This document shows positions 40,974 through 50,559 of a stretch of 64,000 nt of DNA, in pieces. Each line of letters starts with the position of its first letter. Position 1 is the stretch's first letter. Under the pieces are notes generated by a model that was given only the letters and a program-made list of their open reading frames with translations, did not search any database and was not told the DNA's origin. Origin of the DNA: an uncultured Lachnospiraceae bacterium (GTDB lineage: Bacteria > Bacillota > Clostridia > Lachnospirales > Lachnospiraceae); contig URQQ01000001.1 of NCBI GenBank assembly GCA_900549995.1, forward strand, positions 62,001 to 126,000. Direction: 5' to 3'. Made by a program: the position numbers and the translations under genes.

Positions 40974-42959
40974 ATGGATCATTTCGAATTACATTCAGAA
41001 TACGCCCCTACCGGCGACCAGCCTCAGGCGATAGAGCAGCTTGTGAAAGGATTTCAGGAAGGTAACCAGTGTCAGACACTTCTTGGTGTCACGGGTTCGG
41101 GTAAGACGTTCACGATGGCGAACGTGATACAGCAATTGAATAAACCGACATTAATTATCGCGCATAATAAGACTTTGGCGGCACAGCTCTATGGAGAATT
41201 CAAGGAGTTCTTCCCGGACAACGCGGTGGAATATTTTGTCTCGTACTATGATTACTACCAGCCGGAGGCCTATGTACCATCTTCGGATACCTATATTGCG
41301 AAGGATTCTGCGATCAATGATGAGATCGACAAGCTGCGTCATTCAGCGACAGCGGCACTGTCAGAGCGCAGGGATGTCATCATAGTAGCCAGTGTATCCT
41401 GCATCTATGGCCTGGGAAGTCCGATTGATTACCAGGAGATGGTAATTTCACTGAGGCCGGGGATGATCAAGGACCGGGATGAAGTGGTTGCCAAGCTGAT
41501 TGAGATACAGTATAACCGCAACGATATGGATTTTAAGCGAGGAACCTTCCGTGTGCGTGGGGATGTTCTGGAGATATTTCCGGCAATCTCGGAAGATTAT
41601 GCGGTCAGAATCGAATTTTTTGGAGATGAAGTTGAGAGAATTACAGAGATAGATCTTTTGACAGGAGAGATAAAAAATGAACTCGGCCATGTCGCGATTT
41701 TCCCTGCGTCACATTATGTAGTGTCGAAGGAGAGCATTGACAGAGCGGTAAAGGATATTGAAGAAGAACTGGAAGCACAGGTGAAATACTTCAAAGGGGA
41801 AGGAAAGCTTCTGGAAGCCCAGCGGATTGCGGAGCGTACGAATTTTGACATAGAAATGCTGAAGGAGACCGGATTTTGTTCAGGGATCGAGAACTATTCA
41901 AGACACCTCACAGGATTGCAGCCGGGAGAGGCTCCTCATACACTGATCGACTATTTCCCGGATGATTTTCTGATGATGATTGATGAGTCTCATAAGACAG
42001 TTCCGCAGATCGGTGGAATGTACCATGGTGACCAGTCAAGAAAATCTACACTTGTTGACTATGGATTCCGTCTGCCTTCTGCAAAAGATAACCGCCCCTT
42101 GAATTTTGAAGAATTTGAAAGTAAAATCAATCAGGTCATGTTTGTCTCTGCAACACCGGGAGATTACGAAGAGCGCAATGAACTTCTAAGAGCCGAGCAG
42201 GTGATCCGTCCGACGGGGCTGCTTGATCCGGAAGTGGAAGTGCGACCGGTTGAAGGGCAGATTGATGATCTGGTTGGGGAAGTCAATAAAGAAATAGCAA
42301 AGAAAAACAAGGTTCTGATTACTACCTTGACGAAGCGGATGGCGGAGGACCTGACGGATTATATGAGGGAGCTTGGCATCCGTGTGAAATATCTGCACTC
42401 GGATATAGATACGCTGGAGCGTTCTGAGATCATCCGGGATATGAGGCTTGATGTGTTTGATGTGCTGGTTGGAATCAACCTTCTAAGAGAAGGGCTTGAC
42501 ATACCGGAGATCACACTTGTGGCAATTCTGGATGCGGATAAAGAAGGGTTTTTGCGTTCTGCAACCTCGCTGATCCAGACGATTGGGCGTGCGGCCAGAA
42601 ATGCGGAAGGACATGTTATCATGTATGCAGATAACATGACGGATTCGATGCGGACGGCGATTGAGGAGACGAAAAGAAGGCGTGAAGTGCAGATGAAATA
42701 CAATGAAGAGCATGGAATTACGCCGAAGACGATTCAAAAATCCGTCAGAGACCTGATCAGTATATCGAAAAAAGTGGCCGCAGAGGAGATGCGTCTGGAG
42801 AAAGATCCGGAATCAATGAGCAGGGAAGAACTTGAAAAACTGGTCAAAGATCTCTCGAAACAGATGAAAAAAGCAGCATCAGAGCTTAATTTTGAGGCCG
42901 CGGCAGAGCTTCGTGACAAACTGGTAGAATTGAAAAGAAATCTGAATGATTTGGAGTAA
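40974..42959 (+). CDS. uvrB: Excinuclease ABC subunit B
   Basis: Helicase-fold subunit of nucleotide excision repair that is loaded onto damage by UvrA and recruits UvrC. The protein has 661 residues. Walker A is GVTGSGKTFTMA and the beta-hairpin is YYDYYQPEAYVP. The DEAD-like box region is LMMIDESHKTVPQIG, the helicase motif V/VI region is INLLREGLDIPE and QTIGRAARNAEG, and the C-terminal UVR motif is KLVKDLSKQMKKAASELNFEAAAELRD. AAGGAGGAG precedes the ATG. It is followed by uvrA after 18 nt. Confidence 0.97.
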   Translation: MDHFELHSEYAPTGDQPQAIEQLVKGFQEGNQCQTLLGVTGSGKTFTMANVIQQLNKPTLIIAHNKTLAAQLYGEFKEFFPDNAVEYFVSYYDYYQPEAYVPSSDTYIAKDSAINDEIDKLRHSATAALSERRDVIIVASVSCIYGLGSPIDYQEMVISLRPGMIKDRDEVVAKLIEIQYNRNDMDFKRGTFRVRGDVLEIFPAISEDYAVRIEFFGDEVERITEIDLLTGEIKNELGHVAIFPASHYVVSKESIDRAVKDIEEELEAQVKYFKGEGKLLEAQRIAERTNFDIEMLKETGFCSGIENYSRHLTGLQPGEAPHTLIDYFPDDFLMMIDESHKTVPQIGGMYHGDQSRKSTLVDYGFRLPSAKDNRPLNFEEFESKINQVMFVSATPGDYEERNELLRAEQVIRPTGLLDPEVEVRPVEGQIDDLVGEVNKEIAKKNKVLITTLTKRMAEDLTDYMRELGIRVKYLHSDIDTLERSEIIRDMRLDVFDVLVGINLLREGLDIPEITLVAILDADKEGFLRSATSLIQTIGRAARNAEGHVIMYADNMTDSMRTAIEETKRRREVQMKYNEEHGITPKTIQKSVRDLISISKKVAAEEMRLEKDPESMSREELEKLVKDLSKQMKKAASELNFEAAAELRDKLVELKRNLNDLE

Positions 42960-42977
42960 AAATACAGGAGAATAGTA

Positions 42978-45815
42978 ATGGCAGATAAGAAACAATATAT
43001 CAAAATCAGAGGTGCGAATGAGCATAATCTGAAAAATATAGATATCGATATTCCGAGAAACGAACTGGTTGTTCTGACCGGACTCAGCGGGTCGGGGAAA
43101 TCTTCCCTTGCGTTTGATACCATTTATGCGGAGGGGCAGAGGCGGTATATGGAGTCGTTGTCCTCCTATGCCCGGCAGTTCCTTGGGCAGATGGAGAAGC
43201 CGAATGTGGAGAGTATTGAGGGGCTTCCCCCGGCGATATCCATCGACCAGAAATCGACGAACAGAAACCCGCGTTCTACCGTCGGGACAGTGACAGAAAT
43301 ATATGACTATTTCCGTCTTCTGTTTGCGAGAGTCGGAATTCCGCATTGTCCGAAATGTGGAAAAGAGATTATGAAACAGACGGTAGACCAGATGGTAGAT
43401 CAGGTGATGGAACAGCCGGAAGGGACAAAAATACAGCTTCTTGCGCCAGTAGTCAGAGGAAGAAAAGGAACGCACGCCAAATTGTTCGAGCGTGCCAAGA
43501 GAAGCGGTTATGTCCGTGTCAGAGTAGATGGCAATATGTACGAACTGTCAGAGGACATCGAACTGGATAAGAATATCAAGCACAATATTGAAATCATTGT
43601 GGACCGGCTTGTAGTGAAACCAGGAATTGAGAAACGGCTTACCGATTCTATCGAGAGCGTTCTGGAACTTGCGGAAGGACTTCTGGTTGTGGATGTGATC
43701 GGAAAAGAACCGATGAATTTCAGCCAGAGCTTTTCCTGCCCGGACTGCGGGATCAGTATTGACGAGATTGAACCGAGAAGTTTTTCATTTAATAACCCGT
43801 TTGGTGCATGTCCTGAATGTTTTGGGTTAGGCTATAAGATGGAATTCGATATTGACCTGATGATTCCAGATCAGAGCCTGAGCATCAATGAAGGTGCCAT
43901 TGTGGTGACCGGATGGCAGTCATGTACTGAAAAATCCAGCTTTACGAGAGCAATTCTGGATGCCCTCTGTAAAGAGTATCAGTTTGATCTGGATACTCCG
44001 TTTGAAAAGTATCCAAAGAAAATCAAGGAAGTTCTGATCAATGGAACCGGCGGAAAAGAAGTAAAAGTGTACTATAAAGGCCAGCGCGGAGAGGGTGTAT
44101 ATGATGTTGCGTTCGAGGGGCTGATCAGGAATGTAGAGCGCCGCTACCGGGAAACCGGGTCAGAGACGATGAAGGCAGAGTATGAGACGTTTATGCAGAT
44201 TACACCGTGCCATGCATGTAAAGGCCAGCGTCTGAAACCTGCGGCTCTTGCTGTGACTGTCGGAGGAAAAAATATCTATGATATGACGAACATGTCGATC
44301 GGGAAGCTTCATGAATTTATGGAGCAGATGGTTCTGACAGAACACCAGATGCTGATCGGGGGACAGATTCTGAAAGAAATCAAGTCCAGGATCAGGTTCC
44401 TGATAGATGTCGGCCTCGAATACCTGACACTTGCGAGAGCTACCGGGTCGCTTTCCGGCGGTGAGGCCCAGAGAATCCGCCTGGCTACACAGATTGGCTC
44501 CGGTCTTGTCGGCGTCGCCTATATTCTGGATGAGCCGAGTATCGGGCTTCATCAGAGAGATAATGATAAACTGCTGCATACATTAAAACACCTCCGTGAT
44601 CTGGGGAACTCACTGATTGTCGTGGAACACGATGAAGACACGATGATGGAGGCGGATTATATTGTAGATATCGGACCGGGAGCAGGGGAGCACGGCGGCG
44701 AGGTAGTGGCGGCAGGGAATGCCCAGCAGATTATGAAGAACAGGAAATCTGTTACCGGTGCGTATCTGAGCGGGAAAATGAAAATTCCGGTGCCGGAGAC
44801 AAGAAAAGAGCCGACAGGCTGGCTGAAAGTGATCGGTGCCCAGGAAAATAACCTGAAAAATATTGATGTTGACATTCCGCTTGGGGTGATGACGGTTGTG
44901 ACGGGAGTGTCAGGGTCCGGAAAAAGTTCTCTCGTCAATGAGATCCTGTATAAACGGCTTGCGAGGGAACTGAACAGGGCAAGGACAATTCCCGGGAAAC
45001 ATAAAAGAATCGAAGGAATTGACAAGCTTGACAAAGTGATTGATATTGACCAGTCCCCGATCGGCAGGACGCCCAGATCCAATCCTGCGACATATACAGG
45101 AGTTTTTGATCTGATCCGGGATCTGTTTGCGTCTACGCAGGACGCGAAGGCAAGAGGATATAAAAAGGGCAGGTTCAGTTTCAATGTAAAAGGAGGACGC
45201 TGTGAAGCCTGCAGCGGTGACGGAATCCTGAAAATAGAGATGCATTTCCTGCCGGATGTCTATGTACCGTGTGAAGTATGCCACGGACAGCGGTATAACA
45301 GAGAGACACTGGAAGTAAAATATAAAGGGAAGAGTATCTATGACGTGCTTGATATGACAGTGGAAGAGGCGGTGACTTTCTTTGAAAATGTGCCGAGTAT
45401 CCGAAGAAAAATGGAGACACTCTATGAAGTAGGGCTTGGCTACATCAGACTGGGACAGCCATCGACAACACTTTCCGGGGGCGAGGCACAGAGAATCAAG
45501 CTTGCGACGGAATTGAGCAAGAGGAGTACAGGAAAGACAATCTATATTCTGGATGAACCGACAACAGGACTGCATTTTGCTGACGTCCACAAGCTGACAG
45601 AGATTTTGGAACGTTTGTCTGCCGACGGGAATACGGTGGTTGTGATTGAACATAATCTGGATGTGATCAAGACTGCAGATTATATCATTGATATCGGACC
45701 GGAAGGCGGCGATAAGGGAGGTACGGTTGTTGCCAGCGGTACTCCGGAGGAGGTTGCGAAGAACCCGGCTTCTTATACCGGCAAATATATTGATATGATG
45801 CTGAAGAAAAAATAA
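42978..45815 (+). CDS. uvrA: Excinuclease ABC subunit A
   Basis: Damage-recognition ATPase of nucleotide excision repair. The protein has 945 residues and two ABC cassettes: Walker A GLSGSGKSSLAFDT and GVSGSGKSSLVNE, signatures SLSGGEAQRIRLATQIGSG and TLSGGEAQRIKLATELSKR. Zinc modules show CPDCG/CPECFG and CEACSGDGIL/CEVCHGQRY. The uvrB-uvrA order is typical of Firmicutes. A short AGGAG site precedes the ATG. Confidence 0.97.
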   Translation: MADKKQYIKIRGANEHNLKNIDIDIPRNELVVLTGLSGSGKSSLAFDTIYAEGQRRYMESLSSYARQFLGQMEKPNVESIEGLPPAISIDQKSTNRNPRSTVGTVTEIYDYFRLLFARVGIPHCPKCGKEIMKQTVDQMVDQVMEQPEGTKIQLLAPVVRGRKGTHAKLFERAKRSGYVRVRVDGNMYELSEDIELDKNIKHNIEIIVDRLVVKPGIEKRLTDSIESVLELAEGLLVVDVIGKEPMNFSQSFSCPDCGISIDEIEPRSFSFNNPFGACPECFGLGYKMEFDIDLMIPDQSLSINEGAIVVTGWQSCTEKSSFTRAILDALCKEYQFDLDTPFEKYPKKIKEVLINGTGGKEVKVYYKGQRGEGVYDVAFEGLIRNVERRYRETGSETMKAEYETFMQITPCHACKGQRLKPAALAVTVGGKNIYDMTNMSIGKLHEFMEQMVLTEHQMLIGGQILKEIKSRIRFLIDVGLEYLTLARATGSLSGGEAQRIRLATQIGSGLVGVAYILDEPSIGLHQRDNDKLLHTLKHLRDLGNSLIVVEHDEDTMMEADYIVDIGPGAGEHGGEVVAAGNAQQIMKNRKSVTGAYLSGKMKIPVPETRKEPTGWLKVIGAQENNLKNIDVDIPLGVMTVVTGVSGSGKSSLVNEILYKRLARELNRARTIPGKHKRIEGIDKLDKVIDIDQSPIGRTPRSNPATYTGVFDLIRDLFASTQDAKARGYKKGRFSFNVKGGRCEACSGDGILKIEMHFLPDVYVPCEVCHGQRYNRETLEVKYKGKSIYDVLDMTVEEAVTFFENVPSIRRKMETLYEVGLGYIRLGQPSTTLSGGEAQRIKLATELSKRSTGKTIYILDEPTTGLHFADVHKLTEILERLSADGNTVVVIEHNLDVIKTADYIIDIGPEGGDKGGTVVASGTPEEVAKNPASYTGKYIDMMLKKK

Positions 45816-45824
45816 GAAAAAGAC

Positions 45825-45853
45825 TTTCCATTTATTAGAAGATTGATTATAAT
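45825..45853 (+). promoter_or_regulatory. Promoter before the MreB-like gene
   Basis: TTTCCA (45825-45830), 17-nt spacer, TATAAT (45848-45853). It gives a leader of about 175 nt. Confidence 0.55.
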
Positions 45854-45873
45854 AAGACTTGTACCACAGGCTG

Positions 45874-45988
45874 GCCCCTGAAATCAGCAGTATTTAAGGG
45901 GCGGCTTAGTGTATATACATTTCATTTAGGATAAATCAGTGAGGGCCGGGTGGCCTTACAGGTCGAACGGGAGAAGCCTGGCTGCCCT
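45874..45988 (+). other. Structured leader of the MreB-like gene
   Basis: Hairpin 1 is GCCCCT (45874-45879) with AGGGGC (45897-45902). Structure 2 has an outer AGGGC (45942-45946) with GCCCT (45984-45988) and an inner GGCCTT with AAGCC (45952-45957 and 45974-45978). No terminator-like T tract and no known riboswitch match was seen. Confidence 0.35.
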
Positions 45989-46036
45989 GAACAAAAGAGG
46001 AGAATAATAGATAATGATCAGGGAAGGAGAATTTGG

Positions 46037-47026
46037 ATGTCAGTAGATATCGGAATAGATTTGGGAACTGCCAGTGTTCTTGTGTACGTGAATGGGAAGG
46101 GCGTTGTTTTAAAAGAACCGTCAGTTGTTGCATATGACAGGGATACGAATGAGATCAAAGCAATTGGTGAAGAAGCAAGGCTGATGCTTGGGAGAACGCC
46201 GGGGAACATTGTGGCGGTGAAACCGCTGCGTCAGGGAGTAATTTCCGATTATACAGTTACTGAGAAAATGATAAAATACTTTGTCCAGAAGTCCATCGGA
46301 CGCAGGACATTTAAAAAACCGCGTATCAGCATCTGTGTGCCGAGCGGCGTGACAGAAGTGGAGAAAAAAGCAGTAGAAGAAGCAACATTTGCGGCCGGTG
46401 CAAGAGAGGTTCATCTGATTGAAGAACCCGTGGCAGCGGCAATCGGTGCGGGAATAGATATTGCAAAGCCATGCGGAAATATGATCGTGGATATCGGAGG
46501 CGGAACAACGGATGTGGCCGTGATCTCCCTGGGGGGGACTGTGGTGAATACATCACTGAAGCTTGCCGGAGATGATTTCGATGAGGCGATCGTCCGTTTT
46601 ATGAGGAAGAAACATAATCTGCTGATCGGAGAACGTACAGCGGAAGACATCAAGATCAAGATCGGGACAACTTATCCGCTTGTGGAGGAAGAAGTCATCG
46701 AAGTGCGCGGAAGAAATCTCGTGACCGGGCTTCCAAAGACCGTGACCGTGACATCGTCAGAGACAGAGGAAGCGCTCAGAGAGCCGACAAATCAGATTGT
46801 GGAAGCGGTGATTGCCGTACTGGAACGCACACCGCCGGAGCTGTCCGCGGATATTCTTGACCGCGGGATTGTACTGACAGGCGGAGGTTCCATGCTCCGT
46901 GGTCTGGAAGAACTGATTGAAGAGAAAACAGGGATTAACACCATGACAGCGGAAGATCCTATGAAAGTTGTAGCGATTGGAACTGGTCAGTATGTGGAAT
47001 TCATGAGTAACAGAAGAGAATTATAA
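46037..47026 (+). CDS. MreB-like rod-shape actin homologue
   Basis: A 329-residue bacterial actin that polymerises under the membrane and guides cell-wall synthesis. Actin-fold ATP motifs are DIGIDLGTASVLVYV (phosphate 1), IVDIGGGTTDVAVISLGG (phosphate 2) and GIVLTGGGSMLRGLEEL (adenosine). PSGVTEVEKKAVEEA and LIEEPVAAAIGAG are family marks. It stands alone without mreC/mreD, so it may be the Mbl or MreBH paralogue rather than the core mreB. An in-frame opening from 45950 runs through the structured leader; GGAAGGAGA before 46037 sets the start. Confidence 0.93.
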   Translation: MSVDIGIDLGTASVLVYVNGKGVVLKEPSVVAYDRDTNEIKAIGEEARLMLGRTPGNIVAVKPLRQGVISDYTVTEKMIKYFVQKSIGRRTFKKPRISICVPSGVTEVEKKAVEEATFAAGAREVHLIEEPVAAAIGAGIDIAKPCGNMIVDIGGGTTDVAVISLGGTVVNTSLKLAGDDFDEAIVRFMRKKHNLLIGERTAEDIKIKIGTTYPLVEEEVIEVRGRNLVTGLPKTVTVTSSETEEALREPTNQIVEAVIAVLERTPPELSADILDRGIVLTGGGSMLRGLEELIEEKTGINTMTAEDPMKVVAIGTGQYVEFMSNRREL

Positions 47027-47036
47027 ATACGAAAGA

Positions 47037-47064
47037 AGCTGTCTCGGCGGAGACGGCTTTTTTA
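47037..47064 (+). terminator. Intrinsic terminator after the MreB-like gene
   Basis: AGCTGTCTC (47037-47045), a 4-nt loop, GAGACGGCT (47050-47058) with one G-U pair, then a T run. Confidence 0.85.
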
Positions 47065-47103
47065 CGACATAAGAGCTTTATGTCTGGATGTAAAGGAGCA
47101 GCA

Positions 47104-49323
47104 GTGGAGAAAGTTAAGGGATATGTAGATCACATAGTATTTCGGAATGAGGACAATGGATATACCGTTTTAAATCTTTCCAATGAAGACGGGGAGCTGA
47201 CTTGCGTGGGAACCTTTCACTATATCAGTGAAGGAGAATTCATAGAAGTAAGCGGAGAATATATAACGCACAAGGTATATGGCAGCCAGTTTCAGGTGAA
47301 GAGCTTTGAGGTCAGGGAACCGGAGGATTTGATGTCAATTGAGCGGTATCTTGGTTCCGGCGCGGTGAAAGGCGTTGGAGTGGCTCTGGCGGCCAGAATT
47401 GTGCGGAAATTTAAAGAGGACACGTTTAGGATTATCGAAGAAGAACCGGAGCGCCTTTCGGAAGTGAAAGGGATCAGTGAAAGAAAAGCCCGTGAGATTG
47501 CCGAACAGGTAGAAGATAAAAGAGAGATGCGGGAGGCGATGATTTATCTCCAGAAATACGGAATTTCACTTGCCCTGGCAGTGAAAATTTATGACCGGTA
47601 CGGACAGAAAGTGTATCGGGTTCTGGAGGAAAATCCATATCAGCTTGCGGATCATATTGAGGGAATCGGATTTAAGACAGCAGATGAAATCGCAGAAAAG
47701 ATTGGCATCCATGCAGATTCTGATTTCAGGATCAGGAGCGGTATTTTCTATGCACTGCTGCAAAGTGTTGCGGACGGCCATACATATCTGCCGAAAGAAG
47801 AGCTTCTTAACAAGGCCGGGCAGATTCTGGAAGTGAAGATTACAGATATTGAGAAGTATCTGATGGATCTTTCGATGGAGAAAAAGATTATTCTGAAAGA
47901 GGATCAGGCAGGGAAAATAAGAGTCTATGCGTCTCAGTACTACTATATGGAACTGAATTCGGCAAAGATGCTGCATGATCTGAATATACATTGTGATATG
48001 GCGGAGGATGTCATTGAAAAACGGCTGCAGTCGGTGGAAAAGGACGCTGGTCTTTCTCTGGATGAAATGCAGAGAACTGCGGTAAAAGAAGCAGTAAAGA
48101 GAGGCGTTATGGTACTGACAGGAGGGCCTGGTACAGGAAAGACAACGACGATCAATGCAATGATTCATTTCTTCGAGAGTGAAGGGATGAGCATCTATCT
48201 CGCTGCGCCCACCGGGCGTGCGGCAAAGCGGATGACAGAGGCTACCGGGTGTGAGGCACAGACGATTCACCGTCTTCTGGAAGTCAGCGGAGGCCCTGAG
48301 GATCAGGAGATGAAAAACGGGTTTGTAAGGAATGAGGAAAATCCGCTGGATGTGGATGTGGTCATCATTGATGAAATGTCAATGGTGGATCTTCCTTTGA
48401 TGCATGCGCTTCTGTGTGCTGTGATGCCGGGGACGAGGCTGATTCTTGTGGGGGACAGAAATCAGCTGCCGTCAGTGGGGCCTGGAAGTATCTTAAAGGA
48501 TATGATTGGTTCAGAGTGTTTTTCTGTTGTGACGCTGACGAAGATCTTCCGTCAGGCAGGGGAGAGTGATATCGTTGTAAATGCGCATAAGATTAACCGG
48601 GGAGAGCCGGTGATTCTCGATAACAAGAGCCGGGATTTCTTCTTTCTGAAGAGACAGGACGCAGATACGATTATCCGTGTTGTGTTGACTCTTGTCCAGA
48701 AAAAAATGCCCAAATATGTCGATGCCTCCATGTTTGATATTCAGGTGCTGACTCCGATGCGCAAAGGCCTTCTGGGAGTAGAGCGTCTGAATCAGATTCT
48801 CCAGAAATATTTAAATCCAGAGGATCCGAAGAAAACCGAGAAAGAATATGGTGACCGTATATTCAGAGTCGGCGATAAGGTGATGCAGATAAAAAATAAT
48901 TACCAGCTGGAGTGGGAAATAGCAACAAAATTCGGGCTCGTTGTGGATAAGGGAGTTGGAGTGTTCAACGGTGATATGGGAATGATTACCGAGATTAATA
49001 CATATAATGAAACTCTGGAAGTGGAATTTGATGAAAAAAGAAAAGTTACTTATCCCTTTATGTTATTGGATGAGCTGGAGCTGGCATATGCTATAACGAT
49101 CCATAAATCACAGGGGAGTGAATACCCGGCAGTTGTAATTCCGCTGCTTCCGGGACCGCGGCAGCTGTATCACCGCAACCTCCTTTATACAGCCGTGACA
49201 AGGGCAAAAAAATGTGTTACCATTGTAGGAAATGATGGGACATTTCAGGAGATGATCCGGAACACGAATGAACAGAACAGACATACAAGTCTTGCGGACC
49301 GGATCAGGGAATGGAATGAGTAG
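47104..49323 (+). CDS. recD2: ATP-dependent helicase RecD2
   Basis: SF1B DNA helicase that moves 5'-3', of the RecBC-independent RecD2 class. About 739 residues. The N-terminal OB-like and helix-hairpin-helix region (EKVKGYVDHIVFRNEDNGYTVLNL; SGAVKGVGVALAARIV; EVKGISERKAREIAEQV) is followed by Walker A LTGGPGTGKTTTINAMI, motif II VVIIDEMSMVDLPL, LVGDRNQLPSVGPGS, and the C-terminal motifs ELAYAITIHKSQGSEYPAVVIPLL and LLYTAVTRAKKCVTIVG. Roles include repair and replication-fork processing. I choose GTG at 47104 because AAAGGAG lies 5 nt upstream; the ATG at 47080 has no site. Confidence 0.93.
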   Translation: MEKVKGYVDHIVFRNEDNGYTVLNLSNEDGELTCVGTFHYISEGEFIEVSGEYITHKVYGSQFQVKSFEVREPEDLMSIERYLGSGAVKGVGVALAARIVRKFKEDTFRIIEEEPERLSEVKGISERKAREIAEQVEDKREMREAMIYLQKYGISLALAVKIYDRYGQKVYRVLEENPYQLADHIEGIGFKTADEIAEKIGIHADSDFRIRSGIFYALLQSVADGHTYLPKEELLNKAGQILEVKITDIEKYLMDLSMEKKIILKEDQAGKIRVYASQYYYMELNSAKMLHDLNIHCDMAEDVIEKRLQSVEKDAGLSLDEMQRTAVKEAVKRGVMVLTGGPGTGKTTTINAMIHFFESEGMSIYLAAPTGRAAKRMTEATGCEAQTIHRLLEVSGGPEDQEMKNGFVRNEENPLDVDVVIIDEMSMVDLPLMHALLCAVMPGTRLILVGDRNQLPSVGPGSILKDMIGSECFSVVTLTKIFRQAGESDIVVNAHKINRGEPVILDNKSRDFFFLKRQDADTIIRVVLTLVQKKMPKYVDASMFDIQVLTPMRKGLLGVERLNQILQKYLNPEDPKKTEKEYGDRIFRVGDKVMQIKNNYQLEWEIATKFGLVVDKGVGVFNGDMGMITEINTYNETLEVEFDEKRKVTYPFMLLDELELAYAITIHKSQGSEYPAVVIPLLPGPRQLYHRNLLYTAVTRAKKCVTIVGNDGTFQEMIRNTNEQNRHTSLADRIREWNE

Positions 49324-49358
49324 AAGGAACAGCCGGATGAGCCAAAAGTCTGGAGCAT

Positions 49359-50066
49359 ATGGAATACAATAAGAAGGGGATAAAAGAGTATCTTTTCCCG
49401 CACAGATGTCCGTTCTGCGGCAGAGCAGAAGAGAAGGAGATCTGTATTTACTGTGCAGAGAAAGTGGTGTATATTGAAGAGCCCCGCTGTAAGAAGTGTG
49501 GAAAACCGGTGAGAAAGGCAGAACAGGAATATTGTCATGACTGCAGCGTACATCCGCATTATTTTGAAGAAGGCAGAAGCCTTTGGATTCATAAACCGCC
49601 GGTAAACCAGTCTGTATACCAGTTTAAGTATGGCGGGAGAAGGATCTATGGGGAGTACTATGTCAGAAAGATGGCAGAAATGTATGGAAGGACAATCAAA
49701 CGCTGGGGGATAGACCAGATTGTTCCGGTGCCGCTTCACCCTGGAAAGCAGAGGAAAAGAGGATATAACCAGGCCTGGATTCTTGCCTCGGGGCTGGCAG
49801 AGCTTACGGGAATTTCTGCAGATGAGACGGGGATATTGAGAGTGCGTTTTACGGTGCCGCAGAAACAATTGTCTGACAGGCAGAGAAAAAAGAACCTGAA
49901 AGGTGCATTTCAGACAGCCAAAGGCTTTAAACCAGGGAAGAATGTGCTGGTGGTAGATGACATTTATACGACAGGCTGTACGATAGATGAGGTGTCCCGG
50001 GTACTGCTTCTGGCAGGGGCTGAAAAAGTCTTCTTTTTGACTATAAGTGTTGGACAAGGATTCTAA
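49359..50066 (+). CDS. comF: ComF family phosphoribosyltransferase-like protein
   Basis: A 235-residue protein of the ComF/GntX family, tied to DNA uptake or DNA repair in other bacteria. Two N-terminal zinc-finger pairs (CPFCGRAEEKEICIYC and CKKCGKP...CHDC) precede a type I phosphoribosyltransferase domain with the PRPP motif VLVVDDIYTTGCTID and VPVPLHPGKQRKRGYNQA. It is encoded 35 nt after recD2, consistent with a DNA-processing context. ATG follows with only a modest ribosome site, so translational coupling is possible. No other competence gene is in the window. Confidence 0.93.
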   Translation: MEYNKKGIKEYLFPHRCPFCGRAEEKEICIYCAEKVVYIEEPRCKKCGKPVRKAEQEYCHDCSVHPHYFEEGRSLWIHKPPVNQSVYQFKYGGRRIYGEYYVRKMAEMYGRTIKRWGIDQIVPVPLHPGKQRKRGYNQAWILASGLAELTGISADETGILRVRFTVPQKQLSDRQRKKNLKGAFQTAKGFKPGKNVLVVDDIYTTGCTIDEVSRVLLLAGAEKVFFLTISVGQGF

Positions 50067-50080
50067 TTCTATGCTATACT
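50050..50080 (+). promoter_or_regulatory. Promoter within the end of comF
   Basis: TTGGAC (50050-50055), 19-nt spacer, TATACT (50075-50080) with an extended -10 TG. It would drive the membrane protein / cdaA genes. The leader that follows (50090-50163) holds small inverted repeats such as CCGGA/TCCGG at 50102-50125. Confidence 0.5.
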
Positions 50081-50163
50081 AAAAAGAGTGTTTTTTAATA
50101 GCCGGAACATAGAAGTTTCGTCCGGTTCAGGCTATGGGAAGGTTTCAATTATGAGGTGGCTTT

Positions 50164-50559
50164 ATGTTGAATGAAGAACGGGTCAGACTGATGACAAAGC
50201 TGGCTTCTTATGAAGAGAAAGAAGGAAAAGAAGACTTTCGGATCAGCGCTTACTATAGAAAAGATTATGTCGGTATCCGGACATGGCAGACATTTCTGTG
50301 GGTGACTGCAGGATATATTATGCTGATGGGGATTGCAGCGCTTGCGAATCTGGATGTTTTAATGAAACATTTAACAGTGCCTTTTGCTATCATCTGCGGA
50401 GGAAGCGTGGTTGTCGGGTACATAGTTCTTGTGATCATCTATGCAATTATTGCGCATGATCTTTACCAGAAGAAACATAATGACGCAAGAAAAAGAGTGA
50501 AAAAATACAACCGTGATTTGCTGAGGCTGATTAAGATGTATGAGAAGGAGAAAAAATAA
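50164..50559 (+). CDS. Small membrane protein of unknown function (upstream of cdaA)
   Basis: A 131-residue protein. A charged N-terminal segment (EERVRLMTKLASYEEKEGKEDFRISAYYRKDY) is followed by two membrane helices (FLWVTAGYIMLMGIAALANL and FAIICGGSVVVGYIVLVIIYAII) and a basic C-terminal tail (KKRVKKYNRDLLRLIKMYEKEKK). I do not recognise the family. It has ATGAGGTGG upstream of the ATG and ends directly at the start of the next membrane-protein gene, so the two are coupled. Confidence 0.75.
   Translation: MLNEERVRLMTKLASYEEKEGKEDFRISAYYRKDYVGIRTWQTFLWVTAGYIMLMGIAALANLDVLMKHLTVPFAIICGGSVVVGYIVLVIIYAIIAHDLYQKKHNDARKRVKKYNRDLLRLIKMYEKEKK

Noticed and set aside
43108..43293. Plus-strand ORF within uvrA (and many similar short or minus-strand frames inside conserved genes)
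   Set aside because: They are shadows of strongly conserved genes, with no ribosome sites or coherent protein features.
45950..46036. 29-residue extension of the MreB-like protein
   Set aside because: It runs through the hairpin structures and lacks a ribosome site; AAGGAGA precedes the ATG at 46037.
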